From NCBI RefSeq assembly GCF_910592395.1, contig NC_088318.1, positions 13,082,349 through 13,146,348 of the forward strand: a stretch of 64,000 nucleotides of DNA, in the 5' to 3' direction. The notes under the pieces are model-generated. The model had not been told where the DNA came from and did no database searches. It saw only the letters and a list, made by a program, of their open reading frames with translations. Position numbers and translations under genes: made by a program. This document shows, piece by piece, positions 38,109 through 48,811 of this stretch. Origin of the DNA: Lineus longissimus (lineage: Eukaryota > Nemertea > Pilidiophora > Heteronemertea > Lineidae). The number at the start of each line of letters is the position of its first letter. The stretch's first letter is position 1.

Positions 38109-39142
38109 TTAGATGAACCAAGAATACCAGTGTCGTGCTGGTGGTGGTGGTGGGGCAGCAGCACCTTCTTCTTGTTCTCCTCCTTCTCCTTCTTCACCTT
38201 CACCCGCTCCCTCGGTGGTTGGGGCGGGGGTTGGGACGGCACACCTCTCCTTGCAAGGCGCATTGGGTTTCTTGACGCAGGTCCAGGCGTTCTCCTTCTT
38301 GCCAGTCTCCGCGTTGACGGTACCACTGCACTCACCAATGCATGTCAGACAGTCAAGCATGTTGTCGGAGGCATGGGCGCACATACTGTAGCACGGGCTG
38401 GTCTCGTTGGTGCTAAGACACTGCCCGAAGGTCATTTGGGTAGCTTTCTTACATTTGAGTACGCACCATGAGCACTTCTTCAATGCGGCGTTTCCGGCGA
38501 ATAAGCGTGGTTTCTTGCCTTTCTTTTTGTTCCATTGGCCTGGTCTACCTGGTCTCCCTGGTCTGCCCGGTCTTCCGGGTTTCTTCTTTCCGTTGCGACG
38601 GCCTTCAATATTCTCGACTTCTCCTGCTTCTTCACCTTCTTCTTCTTCAACCCCCTCACCACCACGCCCGGGGCGTCCTTGACCTGGACGACCTCTGCCA
38701 GCTGGGCGCCTGTTGCGACCATTCTCTTCTCTCTCACCGCGTCTGCCGGCGGACACCAAGACGATGGTCACCATTGCCAGCAAAAGTACTACGAGCCAAA
38801 CCTGAAATGCCAAAATGCACAAAGATAAATTTACCAGATGAAACTGAAGTGGTTTGAGTAACACGTAACCAAAGAATTTTATTCTGGGCATATATCGGCA
38901 CTATTCCCTAACTTTTGAAAAGAGTAAAAACCTGCTATGGGGGGAGGGCTAAACACTCTGAAAATCGGACAAAATATGCATGGAAGACACGTTTTTGGTG
39001 ACCCTTTGCAGGCAATTGCCCCCTCATGGTCTTGAGTAGTTAAGTACCTACACCGTCCAATGATGATCTGCATTGATCGTAAGCCGAAATACTACATAAA
39101 GATTCAAAGACGAAACAAAATTGTGGGAAGACTTACCCTCAT
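38109..39142 (-). CDS. Secreted 12-cysteine protein with GRP repeats
   Basis: I do not recognise a named family. Two coding exons: 39142-39137 (ATGAGG, donor GTAAGT) and 38801-38109, phase 0, 232 residues, ending in TAA. The start MRVWLVVLLLAMVTIVLV followed by SAG is a textbook signal peptide created by the splice; the longer unspliced frame lacks this. The mature chain has an Arg/Gly/Pro-rich basic part, a Glu-rich acidic stretch, four GRP units before GQWNKKKGKK, then a domain of about 80 residues with 12 cysteines beginning CSWCVLKC, then an acidic Gly/Glu tail and a run of prolines ending HWYSWFI. Twelve cysteines suggest six disulfides outside the cell. The charged, collagen-like low-complexity parts would suit an extracellular matrix or secreted mineral-binding role, but that is a guess. 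Confidence 0.75.
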
Positions 39143-39248
39143 GGTGTCGTAATTGCCCGAACTGTTCTTCGATTAAATTTCCTTCTGACCTGATGTCTTC
39201 ACCTCCGTCTATAGTTGCGTTATGATAATCTGTCAGCAGACATGCGCT

Positions 39249-39256
39249 TTAATATA
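39249..39256 (-). promoter_or_regulatory. TATA box of the 12-cysteine protein gene
   Basis: On the minus strand TATATTAA lies 107 bp before the ATG at 39142. Transcription should start about 30 bp downstream, near 39220, leaving a 5' untranslated region of about 80 bases. Confidence 0.55.
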
Positions 39257-40004
39257 TTTCTCCTGATAGCCGACGCATTACGTAATACCAACGCGCAAAA
39301 ACAAGATAATTCAGAGAAAAAAATGCATTGTAATCCCGATTTGTAATCCTCAGAAGTGGTGTTGATATTGAACTCGATTATGACGCACGTTGTTATCATA
39401 TCATTTTTGTTTGCTTTAGGAATTAAATACCGAGTAGTACTATGGGCTGAAGCCGGTTCATGCCAGATTTAACAGCATTCTCAGAAATGTTTTGAACATG
39501 GTATGTAAATTGCAGGCATGCGTATAAGGTTATACACCGTTCTAGAGCATCCTTTCAAAACAACCGCATGAGTCTCGGACTATGTACGATAATTCGTTGT
39601 TTGGTATTTCTGACCTCGCCTCGTCACAGCGTTGCCATATTAGGATATGGTTGTGATCTTCTACCGGATCTGTGTTCAGATTCTAACCCCTGGTAGGAAT
39701 TTCGGTCGACCTTAGCTTATCTTTGTAGGAACATTATCATTATTAGAACTTGGATAAGCGTAAATTGATATGAATGAAAAACAGCCCTTAACTTTTACTG
39801 GCTAAGAATCACCTGATAGCATTCGTGGCCAAATAATACCGCATATAATTATACATCCGTGAAAATGCTGAATAGTTCTCAACAATTGTTTCTAAATGTT
39901 TTCGAAACACTCTAAAACGAAAAAAAAGTGTTAAATGTTTTGAAAACCTTTTATATACAATCATCTTTATTCATGTAAATTAAATTACATTACAAATGTA
40001 CAAA
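39257..40004. other. Intergenic DNA before the retrotransposon
   Basis: No gene or clear repeat is seen between the TATA box of the secreted-protein gene and the target-site copy of the Bel/Pao element. Confidence 0.5.
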
Positions 40005-40009
40005 AGTGC

Positions 40010-40800
40010 TGTGACGGCCGCCAAGTGCGTCCTGAAGAAATTTGAATTTGGCGCCTTAGTTTTCGCGCGCTTGGGTGGCGGCGCTGCTGTCTCAGCTTCC
40101 GCCCAACTCCATTGAATTTTAATTGTCAAAGTTTAGGACGCAGTTGTCCTCTTTTGTCCGCCTTTGCGGTGAAAGTTTCGAGGCCTTGTCAGACGGGATA
40201 AAGGTAACTATAAAGATAAAGATGTATAGAACCCCTGGAAACTATGTTAGGACCCTGTTATCCCCAAGTTATGTAACTTAGGTCACTTTTATGTGGCGGT
40301 GTCCCACTACTTTTGCTCACCCATGTATTTGTGGTTGTCTTTAGACGCCTCTAGGTGGCGACACTGTACGGATGCCCGTGTATTTTTGTGTTAAGACAAA
40401 TCTGTCCGGCCAACAGATATTGTTCGTGAAGTTGAGTCTGGGTGCCTCAGGTCCCATGGCGACCCTTTTGTAAAAGATGACTCCGGGATCTTGATATGCA
40501 CGGTGTTTTGAGTATGATGTTTTGACAACACTAACAGCCACATCCACTATTTAGGGACAAACTGTTAACTGGTAGTAGATTGTACGAATCTGTGCATACA
40601 TTTGTATTTTATTTTTATGTTCTGATTCTGGAACATTACAGAGTTTTGTAAGGTTTTGATTGTTGATTATTCGTGTCTTTCAGTCTTTTACGTCAGCCTC
40701 ATCGATGTGTACTATACTCCTCACGATACGAGGTCCTTATCCAGAATAAAGACGCCTCTATTCTCAATGAAAGTTTGAGTACATTTTTAAAGCCGCAACA
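40010..40800 (+). repeat. 5' LTR of the Bel/Pao element
   Basis: The 791-bp LTR carries a TATA-like TATAAAG at 40209-40215 and a poly-A signal AATAAA at 40745-40750, so it has the parts needed to start and end the transcript. It ends CA at 40800. Confidence 0.95.
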
Positions 40801-40821
40801 GTAAAAGACTTTCCCGACGTA
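40801..40821 (+). other. Leader / presumed primer-binding region
   Basis: Only 21 bases separate the LTR from the gag ATG. They begin GTAAAAGACTTTCCC and contain no TGG, so they do not show the usual match to a tRNA 3' CCA end. Priming may use an internal tRNA part. Confidence 0.4.
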
Positions 40822-43800
40822 ATGCACCAAAGAGGACTCGATCTTTTGGCGGATGCTGCTGACAGGCAGACTACGATGTTTCTCCAACAGGAGAGTAGGA
40901 GATTGGCTGATGAACTGCAGCATATGCAGACGCAGTTGCAAGCACTGTCAGATAGTCGGCAGAGAGCATCGAGGGACTGGATTTCCTCTCGTTGGGCGTC
41001 GACGCCCATTCCGCCACAGCCAAATTTCTCCTCCGTTGAAGCCACATGTAGCAAGGCGAGATGCACTATGCCCACTGCAGAGGCTACAGCTCATGCCGTG
41101 GATATAAATACTGGCATTGATCCTCCGCAATGCAGGACGCCTCCTGTTTTGCCTGCTAGGGACCCCAGTCCAACTAATCATGAGAAGTCCGCTGACAGTG
41201 GCTTTGATCTTTCGAAGGCAATATCGACTCTCGCCGATGTGTTGGTGCGGCGGGGGGAAGGACTTCCTAAAAAGGAACCGGAAGTTTTCAAAGGCGACAT
41301 CTTTTCGTATCCATCCTGGAAAAATTCATTTAATGTGTTGGTTGAGGGCAGATACCCATCAGCTATGGACAGATTGTACTATCTCGGTCGTTACACTGCA
41401 GGAGATGCAAAGCGTTGCATTAAAGGCCTGCTTGATTTGAACACCTGTGAAGCATATGCTAAGGCAAAGCAGATTCTCGAAGAGCGTTTCGGAGATCGGT
41501 TGAAGTTGTCTGAGAACTTTCGTAATCGCTTAGACAAGTGGCCGTCAGTCAAGCCTGGTGACGGTAAAGGCATGCAGGAGCTATCGGATTTCTTGTGCGA
41601 GTGTGAGACGGCTATGACCAGTTTGTCAAATCTGAGTATTTTGAATGACGCGATTGAGCAACGCCGTGTGATAGACAAGTTACCTCGTTTTATGCAAGAA
41701 AGGTGGCTCACAGTTGTGGATAAATGGAGATTTGGAGCTGATAGTGACGGGTCCGGCCAGGTTGTGAACGACTCATATCCACCATTTTCCAGACTTGTAC
41801 AGTTTGTAAAGAAACACGCGCGAATCATGTCAAATCCAATCCTGGATAGGTCGTCCAGCGCACCTACCAAATCCGTTGTTAGTGTGAAACCTGCGCAGAG
41901 ATCCAGCTTCGCTACCGGAACAGAAACTATAACTGAAAAGGCCACAGGGCCAACAAAGTGTGTGCTCTGTCCAAAGGACAACACTCATGCAATTGACTCA
42001 TGTGTGAAATTCAAGAATATGTCTCTTAGTGATAGAAAGGAAGCCGTAAAGAAGCATGGGTTGTGCCTGGGGTGCCTTAAATGGGGTCATCGGGTTAGGG
42101 ACTGCAAAAGCAAGCATAAATGCAAAACCTGCTCTCGTGCCCACCCCACGCTTCTTCACGACGACTCTTTCAAACCTGTTGAATCTACTGTGCATTGTAC
42201 AGAGTCAAGTGATGTGGGCTCAGAATGTCTGCACACTATGATTGTGCCAGTGTATGTGTATCATGTAGACGACCCCTCGCGGGAGGTGTTGGTTTACACA
42301 TTGTTGGATGATCAATCTGACACTTGTTTCGTATCTGAGTCAGTGCTGGAGGGCATTGATAAGAGAGGTGATAGCACCTATCTCAAAATCAACACAGTGT
42401 TGGCAGAAGGTGTTGTGCCAGCTGAGCGGGTGACAGGCCTCATGGTCCGGGGTTTTGGTGAATCTGCAAAAATAAGCCTCCCTGTAGTCTTTTCGCGTAA
42501 AGGCATCGGTGCCTGCCGCTCACAGATACCGCGTCAAACCAGCGCGAAACAGTGGCGCCACCTCAAAGGGGTGGCACCTAAGATTATGCCATACCGTGAG
42601 GATATCGAGATTGGCATGTTGATCGGTCAAAATTGCGCGCGCGCCATCAGGCCAAGGCAGATTGTCGCTGGGGGAGAAGATGATCCGTATGGTGTTAAAA
42701 CGGCGCTAGGTTGGGGCGTGGTTGGCAGGATGGATAAATTAGGGTCAAGGCTTGCTAATTCACAAGATCGTTTCGTGTACAGAACTCGTACAAAAGAAAT
42801 TAACCCCTCTGATATTTTGCAGGTACTCGGCCAAGACTTTGCCGATACTAATGATGTTGATTCTCATTCTCTATCTGTTGAAGACAGGTTGTTCATTGAA
42901 AAGGTTTCCAGTGGCATCAAACTCCGTGATGATGGACACTTTGAAATTCCCCTCCCGTTTCGTGAGGATCAGGTGAGACTTCCCAACAACCGAGTGATGG
43001 CTATGAAGCGTACGCAGAGTCTCAAGGCGAGGATTAGAAAGGATGCTAAGTATGGTGAAGAATATGTGAAATTCATGAGTAAGCTCATAGATGCCGGCCA
43101 GGCTGAGAGAGTGCCAGAAAACGAATTAGATCTGGACAATGGTTCTGTATGGTACATTCCCCATCACATGGTCTCACATCCTCACAAGGAGGGTAAGTAT
43201 AGGGTCGTGTTTGATTGCGCCGCGTCCTATCAAGGAGAGGCATTGAATGGCCATTTGCTCCGGGGACCGGATTTAATAAACAATCTTGTCGGTGTCCTGG
43301 CCCGCTTCAGGAAGGAAGAAGTGGCATTCACGTGTGATGTCCAGGGTATGTTTCTACAGGTGGTCGTGCCCCCCCGCCACAGAAATTATTTGCGATTTCT
43401 GTGGTGGGAGGACGGCGATGTCAGCAAGGAGCCAGTTGATTACAGGTGTACTGTGCATCTATTTGGCGCGACCTCGTCTGCAAATTGCGCAAACTATGCC
43501 CTAAAGGCAACAGCTGAGAGATTCAAGGACGACTACGAGCCCCAGGTGGCGACTTTCTTTAACAGGAATTTCTATGTAGATGATGGGGCCACCTCCGTTT
43601 TGACAACAAGTCAGGCTATTAGCCTAGCTTTGGGCTCTGTGAGTATGGCTGGGAAGGGAGGGTTCACCCTTCACAAGATACTTTGCAACAATAAAGAGGT
43701 GTTGAAACATATTCCCAATCAATACTTGTCAGAGAACCTCCAATGTCTTGAGCTTGGTAATACTCAACTACCTGTTGAAAAGACTCTAGGAGTTGTGTGG

Positions 43801-46200
43801 TGTGTTGAATCTGACATGCTACGATTTAGGGTGGAGATCAAAGACAAGCCATTGACCAGACGTGGCTTGTTATCCACCGTCAGTTCCATCTATGATCCCC
43901 TTGGTCTAATATCGCCTTTCATACTTACAGGAAAACGAATTCTGAAGGAGTTGTGTTTGAGTGGTTCTTCCTGGGACGACCCTCTTCCTGACAATGTAAG
44001 GAACGAGTGGGAAAGATGGAGGACCGAGCTGCTAGAATTGCCCAAGGTTTCCATTCCTAGGTGTTATCGGGCTGGCACGCTTGAAGGGCCGGTGACTAAT
44101 GTCGAGCTACATCATTTCAGTGATGCTTGCTTCTCTGGGTATGGTCAGTGCAGTTATGTTCGGCTTGAAGACGCTACCGGTAACTGCACTACTTCTCTGG
44201 TGATGGCCAAGTCGAGGGTTACTCCTGCCAAAGCTGTGACAATTCCCAGGCTGGAGTTAACTGCGGCACTCCTGTCAGCTAGGGTTGGTAAGTTCCTTGG
44301 CAAAGAACTAGATTATGACCAGATAGAACATTTCTACTATACTGATAGCATGGTTGTGCTTGGCTATGTGAATAATGAAAGCAGAAATTTTCACATTTTT
44401 GTTGCAAATAGGGTGCAGGAAATTAGAGACTTGACTAACATAGCCAATTGGAGACATGTTGACACTGCGCAGAATCCTGCTGACATGGCATCACGTGGCA
44501 TGAATGTTTCTGAGCTTTCAGCTAGCCGCCTTTGGTGGCAGGGCCCAGAATTTCTCGTTTCAGGACCAGTGCCGACCCTTCCTGAATGTCCAGTGGTGAA
44601 AGATGACCCTGAGCTGAAGAAGTTCGTGTTCAAGACAGATGTTGTTCCTGTACCAGAGGTGCCTGACATGGAAAGCAGGTTCGCCAACTTCTCCTCTCTG
44701 TTGAAACTGAAGAGGGCCATGGCTGTGAGCATGAAGTATGCCAGGAAATTGAAGAACAAGGATCCTGACACTTGTCCTCCAGTCACTACTGATGACCTGA
44801 AGCAGGCAGAGGATCAGATAATAAGGTTAGTCCAAGGTAAGGCGTATCCTGAAGAGCTAGCATCCCTGAGCAAAGGGACTAGATCTGCTGTCAAAGCTGG
44901 CAGCAAAATTGCGCCATTGGATCCCTTCCTGGATGATAAGGGGATTATTAGAGTTGGTGGTCGCCTGAGTCGATCATCCATGTCATATGAAGTCAAGCAT
45001 CCAGTCTTGATTCCGCGTACTTGTCACTTGGCTAGCTTGATAGTTAAACGTTTCCACCAGAAGGTTGGTCATTCCGGTAGAGGAATGACGTTAAACAGTA
45101 TCAGACAGGCTGGGTTTTGGATTGTAAATGCCCGGTCGATAGTTGCTAAGTTCATCATGGGCTGTGTGTGTTGTAGAAAGCTTCGGGGAAACCCCTGTGT
45201 TCAAAAAATGTCTGACCTGCCTACCGACCGCTTGGAGCCAGCCGCCCCCTTCAGCTATGCTGCCGTTGATCTATTTGGCCCTTACACTGTCAAGTCCGGT
45301 CGTAGCGAACCCAAGCGTTGGGGTGTTATGTTCACGTGTCTGGCCAGTCGTGCGATTCATATCGAGACCGCAAATCAATTGACCACAGATTCATTTCTCA
45401 ATGCGTACCGCCGATGTGTGAGTAGACGTGGCAAAATCCGATTTTTGCGATGCGATCGTGGTTCGAACTTCGTAGGTGGACAGAATCAATTGTTAGCAGC
45501 TTTGCAGGAAATGGATCGCGATAAGATCAAGCATGAGTTGCTGAAAGACGATTGTGACTGGGTTGATTTCGAAATGAACTTTCCTGTGAGCAGTCACATG
45601 GGCGGTGTATGGGAACGAATGATTGGCGCAGCGCGTAAGGTGTTGTCTGCTCTGCTCATGGGCACAGGAGCTCAGCTTGATGACGAGTTGTTACGTACAT
45701 TACTCTGCGAGGTTGAGTACATAGTTAACTCGCGCCCGTTAACAGTTGTAGATTCCACTTCTGCGGACCTAGAGCCCCTGTCACCAATTCAGCTGCTTAC
45801 CCTGAAATCTCAGGTGGTGAAGCCACCGCCGGGCAAGTTCGTTAAACAGGACATATACTCTAAGAAAAGGTGGCGTTGTGTACAGGCTCTTGCTAACCAA
45901 TTTTGGGAGCGTTGGCGTGGCGAATTTTTGGTAATGCTGCAGCCTAGGAAGAAATGGCTCAGCCAGCAGAGAAATCTTGAGCCTGGTGATGTTGTAATGC
46001 TCGTAGAAGAGGGCCAGCCTAGATGCGCATGGCCTCTGGCTCGTGTTACAAAGGTGTGTCCTAGTCAGGACAAGTTGGTCAGAAAGGTTGAAATTTTTGT
46101 TGGGAAAACCAAATCCCTGTTGGATAGACCAGTACATAAGTTGATCCTCCTGGTAAAGAACCGGGACAATCCTGTTGAGGAGAGTGAAACTCTGGAGTAG
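40822..46200 (+). CDS. Bel/Pao gag-pol polyprotein, intact, 1792 residues
   Basis: One unbroken frame encodes all retrotransposon proteins. Residues 1-60 look like a coiled coil. A DUF1759-type gag domain follows from about 148 (LPKKEPEVFKGDI). Cys/His knuckles lie at 379-440 (CVLC, CLGCLKWGHRVRDC, CKTCSRAH). The aspartic protease active site is LLDDQSDTCF near 494. Reverse transcriptase spans about 770-1000, with YVDD near 917. RNase H begins HHFSDAC near 1096, with TDS near 1173. The integrase has an HHCC zinc finger at 1411-1450 (HQKVGHSGRG, CVCC), then catalytic Asp (VDLFGP) near 1482, Asp (RCDRGSNF) near 1545 and Glu (GVWERMIG) near 1596. The long Asp-Glu spacing is typical of Bel/Pao. 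The DUF5641-type C-terminus spans about 1690-1770. Every catalytic residue I checked is present, so it may be active. Confidence 0.95.
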   Translation: MHQRGLDLLADAADRQTTMFLQQESRRLADELQHMQTQLQALSDSRQRASRDWISSRWASTPIPPQPNFSSVEATCSKARCTMPTAEATAHAVDINTGIDPPQCRTPPVLPARDPSPTNHEKSADSGFDLSKAISTLADVLVRRGEGLPKKEPEVFKGDIFSYPSWKNSFNVLVEGRYPSAMDRLYYLGRYTAGDAKRCIKGLLDLNTCEAYAKAKQILEERFGDRLKLSENFRNRLDKWPSVKPGDGKGMQELSDFLCECETAMTSLSNLSILNDAIEQRRVIDKLPRFMQERWLTVVDKWRFGADSDGSGQVVNDSYPPFSRLVQFVKKHARIMSNPILDRSSSAPTKSVVSVKPAQRSSFATGTETITEKATGPTKCVLCPKDNTHAIDSCVKFKNMSLSDRKEAVKKHGLCLGCLKWGHRVRDCKSKHKCKTCSRAHPTLLHDDSFKPVESTVHCTESSDVGSECLHTMIVPVYVYHVDDPSREVLVYTLLDDQSDTCFVSESVLEGIDKRGDSTYLKINTVLAEGVVPAERVTGLMVRGFGESAKISLPVVFSRKGIGACRSQIPRQTSAKQWRHLKGVAPKIMPYREDIEIGMLIGQNCARAIRPRQIVAGGEDDPYGVKTALGWGVVGRMDKLGSRLANSQDRFVYRTRTKEINPSDILQVLGQDFADTNDVDSHSLSVEDRLFIEKVSSGIKLRDDGHFEIPLPFREDQVRLPNNRVMAMKRTQSLKARIRKDAKYGEEYVKFMSKLIDAGQAERVPENELDLDNGSVWYIPHHMVSHPHKEGKYRVVFDCAASYQGEALNGHLLRGPDLINNLVGVLARFRKEEVAFTCDVQGMFLQVVVPPRHRNYLRFLWWEDGDVSKEPVDYRCTVHLFGATSSANCANYALKATAERFKDDYEPQVATFFNRNFYVDDGATSVLTTSQAISLALGSVSMAGKGGFTLHKILCNNKEVLKHIPNQYLSENLQCLELGNTQLPVEKTLGVVWCVESDMLRFRVEIKDKPLTRRGLLSTVSSIYDPLGLISPFILTGKRILKELCLSGSSWDDPLPDNVRNEWERWRTELLELPKVSIPRCYRAGTLEGPVTNVELHHFSDACFSGYGQCSYVRLEDATGNCTTSLVMAKSRVTPAKAVTIPRLELTAALLSARVGKFLGKELDYDQIEHFYYTDSMVVLGYVNNESRNFHIFVANRVQEIRDLTNIANWRHVDTAQNPADMASRGMNVSELSASRLWWQGPEFLVSGPVPTLPECPVVKDDPELKKFVFKTDVVPVPEVPDMESRFANFSSLLKLKRAMAVSMKYARKLKNKDPDTCPPVTTDDLKQAEDQIIRLVQGKAYPEELASLSKGTRSAVKAGSKIAPLDPFLDDKGIIRVGGRLSRSSMSYEVKHPVLIPRTCHLASLIVKRFHQKVGHSGRGMTLNSIRQAGFWIVNARSIVAKFIMGCVCCRKLRGNPCVQKMSDLPTDRLEPAAPFSYAAVDLFGPYTVKSGRSEPKRWGVMFTCLASRAIHIETANQLTTDSFLNAYRRCVSRRGKIRFLRCDRGSNFVGGQNQLLAALQEMDRDKIKHELLKDDCDWVDFEMNFPVSSHMGGVWERMIGAARKVLSALLMGTGAQLDDELLRTLLCEVEYIVNSRPLTVVDSTSADLEPLSPIQLLTLKSQVVKPPPGKFVKQDIYSKKRWRCVQALANQFWERWRGEFLVMLQPRKKWLSQQRNLEPGDVVMLVEEGQPRCAWPLARVTKVCPSQDKLVRKVEIFVGKTKSLLDRPVHKLILLVKNRDNPVEESETLE

Positions 46201-46857
46201 TTGAGCCTTTTCGTGGGCCGGGTTCTGGTTTTTGGGCTCCAGGACCTGGGTCATGGATTGTGCTCCATGTATGAGTTAGTCTTGACTGGGATGAGAGAAA
46301 TCTGACAGTTATTTTGTTTCCTATGACTGTGTGATTTCTCTTCCCCCTTGGTACAGGTTGCTAATTTGAAGCAACTGGTGCTTATATGTAAAGATTGCTC
46401 GTGGGAGCAAATAGACATTTTTCTAAAAAACATGATGTTTGCACTTCTCTGTATTTTGAATTTTTACCTGCGTGTAATTAAGATAGTGTATTTGTGTACT
46501 GTACATGTTTGTGATGCTTAAGAGGGGTTTTTGAAGCATTATGAGCAAGAAAGTTGGAAAAGTTTCGGTTTCATAGTGGAAATTTGAATTTCCTAGTTGC
46601 TTAGATAGCAGAGTGAAAAGTTGAATGTGTCTGTAAGTTTAGTTTGACTGACTTTCTGTTTTAAGGTCATTTCAGCAAAGTTTAAAGCTGAACCGTGGAA
46701 TTTGAGGTTCACTTGATATGTTTAAAGCTGACCTGTGTTTTTAATGGTCACTGTTTTGGTTCTGATTTCAAAAGTTTTTTGGTTTTTTTTGTTTGTTTGT
46801 TTTTTTTGTTTTGTATAGTGTTTGTAAACTGTTTTGGGCAACAGTTTAGGAGAGGCA
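46201..46857 (+). other. 3' noncoding part of the Bel/Pao element
   Basis: There is no envelope frame. A T-rich tract lies at 46776-46816. The segment ends in a short purine run AGGAGAGG at 46848-46855, two bases before the 3' LTR, which is the likely polypurine tract for plus-strand priming. Confidence 0.7.
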
Positions 46858-47648
46858 TGTGACGGCCGCCAAGTGCGTCCTGAAGAAATTTGAATTTGGC
46901 GCCTTAGTTTTCGCGCGCTTGGGTGGCGGCGCTGCTGTCTCAGCTTCCGCCCAACTCCATTGAATTTTAATTGTCAAAGTTTAGGACGCAGTTGTCCTCT
47001 TTTGTCCGCCTTTGCGGTGAAAGTTTCGAGGCCTTGTCAGACGGGATAAAGGTAACTATAAAGATAAAGATGTATAGAACCCCTGGAAACTATGTTAGGA
47101 CCCTGTTATCCCCAAGTTATGTAACTTAGGTCACTTTTATGTGGCGGTGTCCCACTACTTTTGCTCACCCATGTGTTTGTGGTTGTCTTTAGACGCCTCT
47201 AGGTGGCGACACTGTACGGATGCCCGTGTATTTTTGTGTTAAGACAAATCTGTCCGGCCAACAGATATTGTTCGTGAAGTTGAGTCTGGGTGCCTCAGGT
47301 CCCATGGCGACCCTTTTGTAAAAGATGACTCCGGGATCTTGATATGCACGGTGTTTTGAGTATGATGTTTTGACAACACTAACAGCCACATCCACTATTT
47401 AGGGACAAACTGTTAACTGGTAGTAGATTGTACGAATCTGTGCATACATTTGTATTTTATTTTTATGTTCTGATTCTGGAACATTACAGAGTTTTGTAAG
47501 GTTTTGATTGTTGATTATTCGTGTCTTTCAGTCTTTTACGTCAGCCTCATCGATGTGTACTATACTCCTCACGATACGAGGTCCTTATCCAGAATAAAGA
47601 CGCCTCTATTCTCAATGAAAGTTTGAGTACATTTTTAAAGCCGCAACA
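46858..47648 (+). repeat. 3' LTR of the Bel/Pao element
   Basis: It appears identical to the 5' LTR apart from G at 47175 (A at the matching base 40327). It ends CA and is followed by the AGTGC target copy. Confidence 0.95.
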
Positions 47649-48362
47649 AGTGCAACTGCAACAAAAGTACAAAAAGCGATGACAAAGAAATGAAAGACCC
47701 TCCCAATCCCTACATATAAGGCATAGACATTTACACAGGGCTACCCAGTACAGAGTTCCCCAAGAATTACATTCATATTATCGATATCTATCCCCGAAAG
47801 TGAGCCTCTATATATTAAAAAATCTCTGATAACAGCAGCAGTTTGCTGCAGTCTATAAAACTAAGCCTTTAAACGTACCTTGAAAGTTAGAGGAACGAGG
47901 TTTCTGGGTATATTTAACTCGGTATACGGTAAATGAAACGGCCAGGGGCCAGTGTGCTCACCGTATACATCTTTTAGTATGATGTTATCAAAGTTTCAGG
48001 TTCATAGCACAAGCGGTTAAGAAACGTGCCACTATTGGTGAAATTTTAGAGTTTGACCTCTGCGACCTTGACAAGTAGGTCAAATCAAAAACCCATATGA
48101 TAGCTAGGGGTAACCACCATAAAAGTTTTATCAAAAACAAATCAGTAATAAGCGAGATATCACACTTTTTACGCGATTTAACCTCTATGACATTGACACG
48201 TAAGCAAAAGTGACCTCATTTTAGAGTTTGACATCTGTGACCTTGAAAAGTACGCGACATTGACCTCATTTTTGTCAACATGTAGTGCTGCCTTATCAGG
48301 GTCTACATGTACATACTAAATTTAAAGACAAAACGTGCCACGATCGGTGAAATGTTAGGGTT

Positions 48363-48380
48363 TGACCTCTGTGACCTTGA
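48363..48380 (-). promoter_or_regulatory. Nuclear-receptor-like direct repeat in a core repeat
   Basis: The plus strand reads TGACCTCTGTGACCTTGA: two TGACCT half sites three bases apart, the second extended to TGACCTTGA (TCAAGGTCA on the other strand), the site used by ERR and NR5A/FTZ-F1 receptors. Related versions occur at 48056-48072, 48238-48246 and 48656-48672. It may be fortuitous. Confidence 0.25.
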
Positions 48381-48799
48381 ACAGTAGGTCAAGTCAAAAA
48401 CCCGTATGAAATGTGATGTATCCTTGCTAGGAGTAACCACCATAAAAGTTTTATCAAGAACAAATCAGTAATAAGCGTGATATCACACTTTTTAAGTTTT
48501 GTGTTTTAGCCGCCTGGTGGCTAAGTCAAGAATCAGACCCGAGCGAAATTCAGTGTCAGGGTACATATGACCTTGGGCATGATGTAATCAAAGTTTCAGG
48601 TTCATAGCACAAGCGGTTAAGAAACGTGCCACTATCGGTGAAATTTTAGAGTTTGACCTCTGCGACCTTGACAAGTTGGTCAAATCAAAAACCCGTACGA
48701 TATGTGATGTATCCTTGCTAGGGGAAACCACCATAAAAGTTTTATCAAAAACAAATCAGTAGTAAGCGAGATATCACACTCTTTAAGTTTTTGGTTTTA

Positions 48800-48811
48800 G
48801 CCCCCTGGTGG
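48800..48811 (-). promoter_or_regulatory. CTCF-like core inside a core repeat
   Basis: The minus strand reads CCACCAGGGGGC, preceded by TGG, an exact match to the CTCF core. The matching place in the previous repeat unit (48509-48520) differs by one consensus base. Confidence 0.35.

Larger units (their letters stand above)
40005..47653 (+). mobile_element. Complete Bel/Pao LTR retrotransposon with target duplications
   Basis: The element runs from 40010 to 47648: 5' LTR, a 21-nt leader, one gag-pol frame, a 657-bp 3' untranslated part and a 3' LTR. Target-site copies AGTGC flank it (40005-40009 and 47649-47653). The LTRs begin TGTG and end AACA. Only one difference between the two 791-bp LTRs was noticed (A at 40327, G at 47175), and the frame has no stop, so insertion is recent. 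No envelope frame follows pol. The order of protease, reverse transcriptase, RNase H and integrase and the terminal DUF5641-like region place it in Bel/Pao rather than Ty3 or Copia. Confidence 0.95.

Noticed and set aside
38113-38857. Plus-strand and second minus-strand frames of 85-129 codons
   Set aside because: They overlap the 12-Cys gene in other frames, arise from its low-complexity codons, and lack independent signals.
40341-40547. 68-codon minus-strand frame found again at 47189-47395
   Set aside because: It lies in both LTRs and is duplicated only because the LTRs are; no coding signature.
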